Below, in pieces: positions 1 to 10,709 of a DNA stretch of 64,000 nucleotides. The notes beneath the pieces are model-generated. The model was not told the DNA's origin, searched no databases, and saw only the letters and a program-made list of their open reading frames with translations. Position numbers and translations under genes: made by a program. The stretch spans positions 55,184,417 to 55,248,416 of the forward strand of contig CM049319.1 in NCBI GenBank assembly GCA_026874595.1, given 5' to 3'. Source of the stretch: Sipunculus nudus. Taxonomy: Eukaryota > Annelida > Sipuncula > Golfingiida > Sipunculidae. The stretch's first letter is position 1, and every line of letters begins with the position of its first letter.

Positions 1-27
1 GGATGTATATTGGTCTAAACATTGTCC

Positions 28-400
28 GTCCGTCCGTCTGTCCTACCGATAACATACCAGAGCCTTGATTGATTCCCATGAAACTCGCCATTACTCCTTA
101 CCAGTAGATTACATCACCGAAGTTCGTTTCTAGGCGGACAATTTCAAAGCATACTTAATGAGGTCAGAGGTTACCAGGCAACGCGATAACTTATTAGGAA
201 TGTGATGGCCTCGGGTGCAAAGCAACATCAATGTTAACCAATTATAATATCATGCCTAGGTTCGATTCTCGACAAATCCCATGCATATTTAATCAGGTCA
301 GAGGTCAAACGAATTTGGTGGCGCCCTGATGACTTATAATTCTCGGCAAAATCGCATATTTAATGAGGTCGGAGATCATAAGACTTACACCGGGGGTTAT
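28..400 (+). repeat. Left arm of an inverted repeat pair made of ~145-bp degenerate units
   Basis: The arm starts with CGTCCGTCCGTC. It contains about three diverged units, each with a TTCGATT-like block, a CATATTTAATGAGGTCAGAGG block and a GATAACTTA block (near 120-190, 250-330 and 330-400). The same units occur in reverse complement at 5745-6210, so the two regions form an inverted pair about 5.4 kb apart. Confidence 0.6.
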
Positions 401-1389
401 ATGCACCCATGTCGTGTTCTTGGTTATAATGTGGTTTAAGTAAACCTGACAGGGAGCCGCTCTCCATTGTATTTCTAGCGCTTTAAATTAACTGATCATT
501 TGACATCATATCATGTACAATTAATCTGAACATATTTCATCGTACGAGATTTGCAACCACTAATGTTATAATTGTGTATATTTCAAGAATTATTAGATAA
601 ATAAGTGGCAAAGGCCCATTAAAACAATACTGGTCTAATAAACCACTAATTTAATAATTATTTCAACTAGCAATTATCCGTACTACGCACGGTATGGGGA
701 GAACACGACGATCCGTACGGTAGTATCGGAAATCCACAGGGAATCCGGAAAATCACACAAATCGCGTTTCGCTATTTATACATTGATCCATTATATGTAT
801 GGTGTTGTAGATACAAATCTTTCGAAACAGCGTTCGATCATGTCTCGGACACAGCATACAGTCGCACACGGTTGCCTTAAGCCAGTGCCTAACATGTGGT
901 CGGGTTTTTTGACAAATATAGTCACCTACACATGTACCATGTGACATGAGAAACTGATCAACAATATCACATATACAAAAGAAACCGTCCAAGGAAAAAA
1001 CTTGAGAAGAAAATGCAAGAAAACCAGTTTTATTTGCGAAAATAGTAACTATGATGGTCATGACGTATACGCAATAAGCATACATACTGAATGAAAAAAT
1101 AAAAAGTCTTTAAAAACAAAGAGTATTACATAACCATTATTGAAAATGAGATAGCACATGCATGTAAAAGAATCAAATTCCAGTACAAACGTATTAAATT
1201 TAAATGTTTGCATGAATACATTTTTAATTTTTGGTAATGAGAAAAAAATCTCTATTTTTAAAAGATTTTAAGTCAATATTATGTGTTTACAATTTTTTTT
1301 GTGCCACTCAAATCGTGTAAACATCACACTGTACCAACCATGACGTGAATTTGGTTAACAGTTTCTTAACCTCTGTTACATAGCAGGCC
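401..1389. other. AT-rich region; one weak cysteine-rich ORF on the - strand
   Basis: No recognised gene. A 110-codon - strand ORF (753-1085) has a hydrophobic start and clustered cysteines (CIC, CVGDYIC, CDCMLC) but no known match. A diverged relative of 740-960 lies in the same orientation at about 4250-4440, so this may be part of another old repeat rather than a gene. Confidence 0.3.
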
Positions 1390-1398
1390 TGTATGTGT

Positions 1399-3730
1399 GG
1401 GTCTTTCTAAACACCGAAAAGTACCGAAAAGTACGGAAAAGTTACCGAAAAGTTACCGAAAAGTACCGAAAAGTAACCGAAAAGTACAGAAAAGTTACCG
1501 AAAAGTACAGAAAAGTTACCGAAAAGTTACTGAAAATAACTGAAAAGACTTTAAAAGCACCTTTTAATTAATGTTAACACTAAAAAACAAGGGACCCATG
1601 GGTCACGGCGCTTAGCTGTTATATATGATAAAAAAATATGATTTAGAAATGAGGCACATGTTTGTTTTGTGTGGAAATAAATATAAGCTGTATTATGAGT
1701 TGTGGGTGTTTAGCTTATGTATGATTTTGATAGTATCTTTGGAGACGGGGAAGAGGAGTGATTTCATTTACTTTATTAACAAATGGAGTGCTATTGTCAC
1801 ACAGATTTTGACTTGGCCATATAACTTATAAGCAGGACATATAATATAAGAGTTTAACTATTTATTAAAAATAATTACAAATTGTCCCAAATATAATTTT
1901 TATTAAAAATAATAAGAGAATCTTATGACTTTTTAAAATAAAATACAACTGAAATGATTTTTAAAATAATATCAAAGAATTTATTCATGAATGCATTCAT
2001 GAATACATTTTGAAAGTATTTGCACTGGTATTCATATGCTTTCATTTTTACCTGAATTTCCATTCTTATGCAAGAAATTTTATTATGGAGTACATATTCA
2101 TATTTGTATTCAAATACATTCGCAAAGTATTCGCACCATGTCTGGTATTTATTCATTTTTCACCCAACAATGATGTTGAGAATCCAGAATATACAAAATT
2201 CACACATTTAAATAATGATCATAAGTACCTGGTTTTATGACTTTTATTCATATTAAAAAAAAATTTGATGTAATGTATTCATTTTTTATTAATTTCACAT
2301 CAATGTACACACTACACAGCATGAATCTAGATTAATATTATCAACTGCATCTTTGTCTATCAATAATTTTCTTCATATGATCCCTAATGATTAGTAATGA
2401 ATAATATGATTTATTTTTTTATCATTAAAATTGAACTGAAAAATACCATAGGTGACTGCATGGTGTTATTTGGAATATGTGACATTCTATCAACCATACA
2501 AGCTTCTTATATCATCAGTGACTGCAAGTTAATTTCCTGTTATTATCAACTAACAAATTCCTTTTCCATTTTTCTTTAATTTGTTATTAAAAACCAAAAA
2601 AAATTAATTAATTTATTGTTTATTGTTATGTTGTTAGTTAAAACTACTAGATGAGTTGGGCTGGACACCTGGATCAACTGTGGCTGGCCATAAGCTGCCT
2701 GGCTGCCCCAGTGTATGCCTCACGTCAAGCGTGCATAATCTGCATTTTCATCCTAAGTGTTTACCCACTGACTTGAAATTAAATGTTCTTGCTTTAGGTG
2801 TTTGGTCATTTAAGAATTATATTATTTACCAAATGTACTTAATTCAGAACCTTTCAATGGTCTAAATTGGCACTTTATGAAAAAAAAATATAGACATATT
2901 TTGTTTGAAATGCATTCTGATTTCACAATACATTAAACATTCAAAGGTGTGCTGCTCTTGGTTTTATTTATTTTAAAGTCATCAAGCTACCTCTGTCATA
3001 AGGCTGTACCAGTATATACTGTTAAATACTGCCAAGAGAATAAATAACTGTTCAATATTTCAAATGATGTTCCCATTCAAATCAGCTTGAAAATTGAATT
3101 AGGCATCTAAACTGTTTAATAGGCAGATATTCCAAAATTAAAATGATTATTTACAATAAAGTAATTCAGTAACTTTTAAGTGACTCTTCGGTTATCTTTT
3201 TTTTAAATTTTTAATACTTTAATATATGATAACATTTTGTCATTTTATAGTACAATTTTATCAGTTATTTTTCATAATTCTATAAAAAGAGCACACAATT
3301 TAGTAATTTTACTGACAGTCTAAAACAATTTTGGTAATTTTTGGGGTTTACATTATTTAAAAATTGCTTTTATAGTTGTTTCAGTTACTTTTCAGTACTG
3401 TTCAGTAACTTTTCGAGACTTTTCAGTACCTTTTCAGTACTTCTTGGTAACTTTTCAGTACTTTTTGGTATTTTTAGTACTTATTTGATAACATTTTGTC
3501 ACTTTATGGTGCTTTTCAGTCACTTTTCATCATCCTATAAAAGAGAAAAACACAATCTGCTAACTTTACTGACAGTCTGAACCTAATTTTTGGTTATTTG
3601 TAGTGTTAACATTAATTGAAAGGTGCTTTTAAAGTCTTTTCCATTACTTTTCGGTACTTTTCGGTACTTTACGGTACTTTTCGGTAACTTTTCGGTACTT
3701 TTCGGTACTTTTCGGTGTTTAGAAAGACCC
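1399..3730. mobile_element. Fold-back DNA transposon with long inverted termini and 9-bp target duplication
   Basis: The ends are inverted copies: 1399-1582 against 3601-3730. Both start GGGTCTTTCTAAACACCG, run through a 10-11-bp ACCGAAAAGT minisatellite, and finish with a shared block ending TTAATGTTAACACTA. The 9-mer TGTATGTGT flanks the element on each side (1390-1398 and 3731-3739). Long TIRs with a 9-bp duplication are typical of Mutator-like elements, which is established knowledge, but no transposase is recognisable in the AT-rich 2-kb core. The element is therefore non-autonomous. The right arm is partly duplicated: 3180-3340 and 3360-3600 repeat each other. Confidence 0.8.
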
Positions 3731-3739
3731 TGTATGTGT

Positions 3740-4646
3740 TGGTGGATATTTATCCGGACCTCAGTCGCAGGCAAGGCCCTGGACTTTGTGCGACCGACTG
3801 TACATCCATGTACTATCACGGATTCCTGGGACCCGGTAGATGTGCGCTCAAGCATATCAACAGGTCATGTGAGCGGGGTCGCAGGAGGGAGCCGTCTTCG
3901 TGCGACTCCCTGGTAGCAGGAAGGCTGCAAACAATTCTTTCACAGACCCCTCTATTGAGAAGGGACCGCGATGGGAATTATCTCGGGCAGGTGAACGCTG
4001 ATGTACAAAATCCCCAGATAGGTCCCCCGCAGAAAATCCTTGTCCCGCCATCAGACACTCTATGGTCATTGAGTTACCTGGCCCGAAGACACAAAGAAAA
4101 AGAGGCGCCCGTGGGGGAGCAAATATTAAAATGATTAGTTATGCACGTAATGCGCAAATATTGCAAATAAAAGTGGTTGGAATCTCTTTGGACAAACCCG
4201 GAGCATATATATGTCGAAAATCACGGCAATCAGTACTGTGATTTCAGAGGAGATACGGAAAATTACATAAAAAGCCTTATGCTATTAATATATAGATACT
4301 ACCCTTACAACAAGAGTAGATTGCATTAAATGAGATTATGGTGCGATATCGCTCACTGACAAATAGGAAGGTTTTTAGGAAGCAAATTTACTTACACATT
4401 TGGTTCCCACTAAATTAGCTATGCATAGAGACAGAATGCAACCATTATTATTGTTGGTGGTGCGGCTGTTTTTTTTTTTCAATATAACATTTTATAAACT
4501 AGATGTGATCGGACAATGGTCCTCAGAGGGCCCCGCGTTTCTGCAAGTGCTGGACTTGTTTTCATATGGGTGAAAAATTAAGTTAAATTTGAAAAATATG
4601 ACAAACAGAAACAGGTTTTTATCCATATAATATGCATAAGAGAAAA
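3740..4646. other. Stretch without recognised gene
   Basis: Positions 3740-4130 are distinctly more GC-rich than their surroundings and open in one + frame (to 4134). The ATG of that frame lies inside the transposon end at 3715 and no domain is recognisable. Positions 4240-4440 are diverged from 730-960. The rest shows nothing. Confidence 0.4.
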
Positions 4647-4842
4647 CAGAAGCGGATCAAGGGGGGGTCCAGGGGGTCCGGACCCCCCCTTTTTCACCCA
4701 AAGCAACCTTTTTAAAGGGGTTTTAGACGTAATTTTGCGGCCTGTACCCCCATTTTTCAAGACGTGATGACCTTTTTTTAGGATTTTCATAAGTCCTCCT
4801 GGGTTGGGCCCCTCTTTTCCGACATCCTGGATCCGCCCCCTG
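4647..4842. mobile_element. MITE with CAGRRGCGGAYCC-type inverted ends, copy 1
   Basis: The left end is CAGAAGCGGATC and the right end is GGATCCGCCCCCTG (inverted). The interior has the GGGTCC/GGACCC runs shared with copies at 51437-51624 and 58005-58203. It is non-coding, about 196 bp. GAAAA flanks both ends, but no clean 8-bp duplication is visible. Confidence 0.55.
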
Positions 4843-4950
4843 GAAAAAATCCTACTGGATCAAATGATATTAAAGAAGATATTTCTGAAATAATGTGTGC
4901 AATAGAAAATCACTGAATGTAATCTGTTACCCATATTTGATTTTCATCCA

Positions 4951-5640
4951 GTCTGTAATTCAATAGGTCTGGAGCCCTCATAGGCACAAATGGTCCCTGT
5001 GAAATTGGGAAAGCTGCAGCAGGTTGTTGTTAAGGTATTGTATGCGAAAAAAACATTAGCCATCAAGCTGTGGTGGCCATATCGGAATTCCAACAGGTCT
5101 GTAATTCAATAGGTCTGGATCCCTAATGGGTACCAATCATCCCTGTGAATTTGGGAAAGCTGTAGTATATTGTTGTTGAGTTACCGCACGCGAAAGAAAA
5201 TCAGCGATTGGGCTGTGGCGGCCATATTGGAATTCTGACAAGTCTGTAATTCGGTAGGTCTTGTGCACTCATAGGTACCAATCATCCCTGTGAATTTGGG
5301 AAAGCTGCAGTATGTTGTTGTTGAGTTATATCGCGCGAAAGAAAATCAGCGATTGGGCTGTGGCGGCCATGTTGGAATTCCGACAAATTTGTAATTCGAT
5401 AGGTCTGTAGCCCTCAAAGGTACCAATCATCCCTGTGAATTTGGGAAAGCTGCAGTATGTTGTTGTTGAGTTATATCGCGCGAAAGAAAATCAGCGATTG
5501 GGCTGTGGCGGCCATGTTGGAATTCCGACAAATTTGTAATTCGATAGGTCTGTAGCCCTCAAAGGTACCAAATCAACCCTGTGAATTTGGGAAAGCTGCA
5601 GTATGTTTTTGTTGAGTTATCGCGGGCGAAAAAAGTGTCA
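4951..5640 (+). repeat. 145-bp tandem array, about 4.75 units
   Basis: Unit starts (GTCTGTAATTC or ATTTGTAATTC) fall at 4951, 5097, 5242, 5387 and 5532, a period of 145-146 bp. Each unit contains CCTGTGAATTTGGGAAAGCTG, TGTTGTTGAG and GGCTGTGGCGGCCAT. The later units are nearly identical while the first is diverged. The array ends in a GACGGAAGGACGGACGG run. Confidence 0.9.
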
Positions 5641-5647
5641 CTGACGG

Positions 5648-5720
5648 AAGGACGGACGGACGGAAGGACGGACTGACACGGTGATCACTATAGGGCACCG
5701 CTTGTCAGGCGGGGCCCTAG
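5648..5720 (+). repeat. GACGGACGG run followed by a GC-rich hairpin ending CTAG
   Basis: After the GACGG repeats comes a stem: TAGGGCACCGC (5691-5701) and GCGGGGCCCTA (5709-5719), with a 7-nt loop and one mismatch. The hairpin ends in CTAG. A terminal hairpin plus CTRR is what Helitrons show at their 3' end, but no 5' TC end or Rep/helicase gene was identified, so this is only a suggestion. Confidence 0.45.
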
Positions 5721-5744
5721 CAAGAACACCGCAAACGTGCATAA

Positions 5745-6210
5745 TACGCCCGTCTAATAACTTGTGACCACTGTCCTCATTCAATATGCGTGAAATCTGC
5801 TGAGGAATTTAATTGAGGTGAGAAACTCTATGATAAATATATTAATTTAGTTTCATGAAAATCTATAGGATTTTTGTTAAGTCACCACGGTGCCTCCAAA
5901 GTGCGGTGACCTCTGACCTCATTATAAATTCGTGGATATTGCTGGAAATCGAACTTAGGCGAGATATTTAATTGATTTACATTTCTGATGCATGAGTTCT
6001 ATCAAAATTTGTCATATTCTTCGTTAGTTATTGCGGCGACACCCCCTAGTGACCCGTGACCTTATTAAATATTCGTGAGTGTTGCCCATAATCGAACTCG
6101 CGCGAGATAATCTGTTGGTAAGTAGTTATGGTGAGTTTGGTGAAAATCCATCAAAGCCCAGGTAAGTTATCACAGCGACACTGGAAGTAAACGGACGGAC
6201 TGACGGACGA
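5745..6210 (-). repeat. Right arm of the inverted repeat pair
   Basis: This is the reverse complement of the family at 28-400. The outermost 80 bp (6130-6209, ending GGACGGACTGACGGACG) aligns with 28-95, and the CTCATT-to-ATCGAAC blocks recur about three times inward. Divergence is substantial, roughly 60-70% identity by eye. Confidence 0.6.
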
Positions 6211-6230
6211 TGGGTATAGCATAATACTCC

Positions 6231-9010
6231 CGAAAAAGCTACCACTCCCAAACTGCTATCATGCCTTTTTTAGATCTATAGATAATCGACTTGAATATGA
6301 CAGCAGTTTTCCCTCGTATTTTTGAACTGGGAAACCTTTGCGCTGATAGACCAAAAATGCTATATGCAACCTAGATGTTTTTATCACAAAAAAGCAATAC
6401 TGTTTAGGCCTCAGTATGGAGGTCAAAGGTCTAAAAGGGCAGGTAAAAATATGCATATTTGGTGATATGGACTGCTTCCCAAATGTGGTGTTTTAATCTG
6501 TCACTTTGATCAAATTTATTTTTAGCTGATTTTAAATATACAATGTATAAATTGTGTTACCGGTACTGCGCATGTCCAATGACCTTCCTATGTCATTCAA
6601 TGTTTTTGTTGAGATGCCTGCCATTCTTAAAATGACGCCTACATTATAACCTTTATTTCTGAAAACTTCATGCTTTTATCGCAAAATGCACAATCGGTTA
6701 TGTTATCTATCCATATCTATTATTTTGATAGAATAAAAGACTAAGAAATGAGGACTTGTGTGTTTCTTATCGCTCATATACTTGGCGTGTATGTAGGGAA
6801 GAAAACTGTATTTATGAGAGCAATCACGGACCCAAATTTTAAATGAAATCGGATAATATTTAGAAAATATATCGAGCGGTAACGAAGACCTGACGGACGG
6901 ACAGACATACAGACGGACAGACAAACCCAAATCAATGTCCCCCGTTACGAGGAAGCGGGGAACAAAAAATAAAACACGATATTACTTGCTTGAGACAGCC
7001 AAAACTTGCAACACCTTATAGAACTCTAGCAACTTTAAATGAATTTATCAGGGGAAATATGGGATTAATCTGTCACGAAAATTCGTGATTGACTTCTTTG
7101 TTTCACCAAAATAAAGGCCGGAAGGCATATGACAATAACAAGTAGGGAAAATTTGTTTAAACATTTATTTTAATAACACAACTGATATGGCCTTATCGTA
7201 TACGTTCGGTCGTGTCGAGTGTAAACTGTGCGAATAAAGGCAACAACTTGAAATTTACAGGAATAAATCAGTGAACAATGGCACCGACACACAGTAACTT
7301 AACGTATGAAAATCTTAACAAACACATGCCGTGTACACCAAAGTATTAAGGAATTACGGAATTACGCTATCGAAATTAAATGAAATGAGAGGCTGCAATA
7401 TTACCGGTGCCGTTATCAAAAGAAGCCAACAGTCCGGTTAAGTTAGGTAAACGCAATAGCACGTGGGTTTGATATGATTTCACCCAGGACAGGCTGGATC
7501 CTGATGTGATTGGCTGGTGCAAAGTGTTACGTCACAGGCACAATTAAGGATTGACTTAAATCTAACAATACATTTTGTTTTTATTATTATATGAAAATTT
7601 GGGACTGACAGTGTCAGAAATACTAAGTTTTTGGTAAGATAGTCACAGGGGATTTCCTAGTGTGTGACGTCACAGCCGAGTTGACAGTGCACATAGATAT
7701 GCCGGTAGTTTTTTAACAAATCATACAACCTCATGTTGTTTTTTTTTGTGTGGAAAACATATATAAAAAAATGATTTTCTTCCAGGAATTGGGCTCATTT
7801 AATGTAAAATCTATATTTATATCTTTTCATATGCAATTATGGTATATGATAATATTATGAGATTTGGAAAACGATTGCTTGATCTTAATTAAGAGCTTAC
7901 CAGACCTCAGTATCAGCAAGTGCCAGTCAGCCATCTCAACCCCTCAGCTTGGCATTACGACAACAAGTCAGCCAAAGTCGATGCGCCACGTGGTCCGGGC
8001 TGCAGTATATACTGTGCAGTAAGCTGATCAACGTACCCCTCCAGGTAGCCTGTCACGGTTGAGCGCCTGGTACTTCGGAATGATGTGTCACATGATTAGC
8101 TGCAATATTGCATGTGCACACCGGTCATTTTATAGTGAAAAACTTCAGCTTCAAGATATCAGTGTTCAAGGAGGGTTTTAAAAACGTGTGCTCTCGGTTC
8201 TGAAATTTGTGACCGTCTGCCCAGAGTACCTTAAAGTTGGCCTCTCCCACGGAGCCTCAGTTAAATAAAGCCGATCAATTTTGAAAAGGTATTGCAGGCC
8301 CAGTGCAGGCGAGACTTATTAAATGAGTTCTCAGCTCTCTAGAAAAAGAAAATCTGCCTCGACTCCCTCACACAATGAACCGGAACGACAGTCCTAGGGT
8401 TAAAGAGGTCGCGACGCTCTCCCACCACAATGGCGCTAATGTAAACAAACCACTTTCGTGACAGGGTGGGTTGTTACGACATCTAAAATAAAGCAAATCA
8501 CCTTGCTTTGCAATGATAATATCTAAGAGATATTCAAAATACATAGTATACGTATTACACGCTTCTTCAGAAGGCGTCAAATAACTTCTTTCATTGGTTA
8601 TTATGTATACGAAAGGACCATACCAACGGTTATACTGTTAAAAATACGCATTCACTTTCAAAGTAACTGCTTCATTAGTTTTTTATTAATTTATGTCACA
8701 TAAATATATCCACAATCAACTGCTTAATTATACTTGTTCAACACTCTGTACTTGGAGCAGTTAATTTGCTGCCAAAGGCTATCTCTTTATTGACGGTGTT
8801 TTTATTGTTGTTGTAAGCCTTAATTTCCTCCGTCAAGCAAAGATATAAAAAATCATTACATGAATAGCAAAAGTGAACAACATAGGGTATACACTTAAAT
8901 AGAAAAAAAAAATGAAATATAATTTGACAATGAAGTAACATAGTATGACATAACTCCATAGTATGATAATGTGGAAGTATCACATTATGATAATATTCTT
9001 CGTTTATAAC
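6231..9010. other. Stretch without recognised gene; one GACGG-type repeat tail
   Basis: At 6885-6962 a GACGGACGG run is followed by a small hairpin (TCCCCCG...CGGGGA), the same architecture as at 5648-5720. Otherwise this is AT-rich sequence with no coding motif, tRNA or tandem repeat that I can identify. Confidence 0.4.
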
Positions 9011-10708
9011 ACTAGCTAATAGACCCGGTATACCGGGCTTATAACCGGGGTTGGGGAGATTTATTTACTGAGATGTGAAATGGCGGCTCATTTTTCTATT
9101 CTAAAAGATAACAGAAAATATAGGTTTTCAGTGGGAAACTGTCTCAGTAAGATATGTATAAACATTTTGGCACGACTGCAGAATAACTCACGCACCTCTC
9201 TGAGGCACAACACTTCTGTAATCAGAAAACGTTTCTATGTCCAGCTGCTTGTATCTTTTGCCACCTACTTTCAAATTCCATGAATCCTTAACATCATACC
9301 GTCCGTATAAACTCATAACCTGGTGGATACAGTGCGTGAGTGATCTTGCAGTCGCTCCAATATTTTTAACATTTATTTTGTGGGGCTGTCCTCATGGCAA
9401 GAAATTTATACCCTGGTATTTTTACCTTGAAGACCTGGTCAGTGATGGTGTTTACATTGCGAACAGAATGAGACGCGAAGGCATTCAGGTTTTCGATGAT
9501 ATTTGACTGGACTCTATCGTTGGACGTATAAATATTAGGTTGATGTGAGGAACACATGAAAGATTAATTAAATGTACGTTGCAAGGAAACTGTTCCTGAA
9601 GAAAGAAACAGAAATATGCATACCTCGTAAGTAGCAGAAGCGGACCCAACGGGACTCCATGTAGAGGGTCCGTATTCGTTTTCAACCGCCGCAACCTTTC
9701 TTTCATCGTAACAGACAAATTTAAAGGCCTGAAACCTAGTGGTGGGAGGCGGTTCTTTTTTCATAATCGATCATCGGTTTGAGCAAACCGATCGATGATC
9801 GATTATTAATCGGTTCAGACAAACATAAAGAAATATGCAATTATCTGTGAAACTGCACTTCATTTAACCCAGCCCGCATGTCTGAGTAATTCTACCTTAA
9901 GAATATGAGTTCTTGCCTTTTTAATTTTCCTTTTAATACTAAGTTATGCTATTCCAAGTATCATTTTAATTAATTATAATAATCAAGAATTAAACAACAA
10001 TTTATTAAGTACTCCATTCTTGCATGTACTGTGTCATGCTTAGTTACATATGGAAGTAATTTGGTAACACAGACTCGTTATATGAAATGCAATGTAAAAA
10101 ATGAATCATCTTGCCTCTAACATAAAAGAATTATAGAAAAAAACAAGTCGTGATGATTATGGTGTAATCGATAGTTGCCTTTGGTAATCGAGCGCTTGAA
10201 AGTGGCAGCAAACCGACTGACTTTCGATAAAATTCGATGATCGGCCCATCACTACTGAAACCCCAGACACCACTCCACCCAACCCCACCCCACGCCTGTT
10301 CGTAAAATTGGGACCTTGAATTAGGTTTTGTCATTATTCCTCCTGGGTTGACCACGCACGAGGTTGGGAGGCTCGTTCAAATGAAAGGCCCGACAGGCTC
10401 AAATCACTCACTGAAAGCAAGCGTTATTCATATGAACAATAGTAGTGTTTAAGGTTGAAAGACCACGATGCATGCGTTCCGGTCATTGCCGAAGACAGTT
10501 CGGCTGTGCTCGGTCTTACCTCTGTGCAAGTCAGTAAAAACGGAAAAATCACTCAAAATTATATGTACATAAAAAATTATTTATTCTCATATTGCCTATG
10601 TCACTGCGGGCATAATAACCTTAAAAATGATGTAAGGCACACTATTGTACACAACGCGGTGTTAGAGAACATTGCTATAAGACGTGAACCGAATTTCTTT
10701 TATAAGTA
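9011..10708 (+). repeat. Interspersed repeat, unit A, interrupted by a hAT-type MITE
   Basis: It begins CTAGCTAATAGACCCGGTATACCGGGC and ends ...CCGAATTTCTTTTATAAGTA. It is homologous along nearly its whole length to the directly adjacent unit B (10710-11690). Shared blocks include TTACCTTGAAGACC, AACACATGAAAGATTAATTA, CGCAACCTTTCTTTCATCG, ATTGGGACCTT and CATATGAACAATAGT. It has no coding potential. The palindrome CCCGGTATACCGGG near the start marks both units. Confidence 0.8.
9737..10254. mobile_element. hAT-type MITE with 8-bp target duplication
   Basis: This is a 518-bp insertion in unit A. It is flanked by perfect 8-bp direct repeats CTGAAACC (9729-9736 and 10255-10262). Its ends are inverted: TAGTGGTGGG and the complement of CCCATCACTA (9/10). 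An 8-bp duplication and TAGTG/CAGTG-type termini are hallmarks of hAT elements. The interior carries a hairpin (9763-9780 with 9785-9806) and no transposase ORF. Unit B supplies the empty target. Confidence 0.85.
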
Positions 10709-10709
10709 C

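Noticed and set aside
3715-4134. 139-codon ORF on + in a GC-richer patch
   Set aside because: The start lies in the transposon terminus at 3715-3730, so the N-terminus is not a native gene; no recognisable domain.
4951-5640. LTR pair or CRISPR-like array
   Set aside because: Uniform 145-bp head-to-tail units without spacers or TG..CA ends; a simple tandem array.
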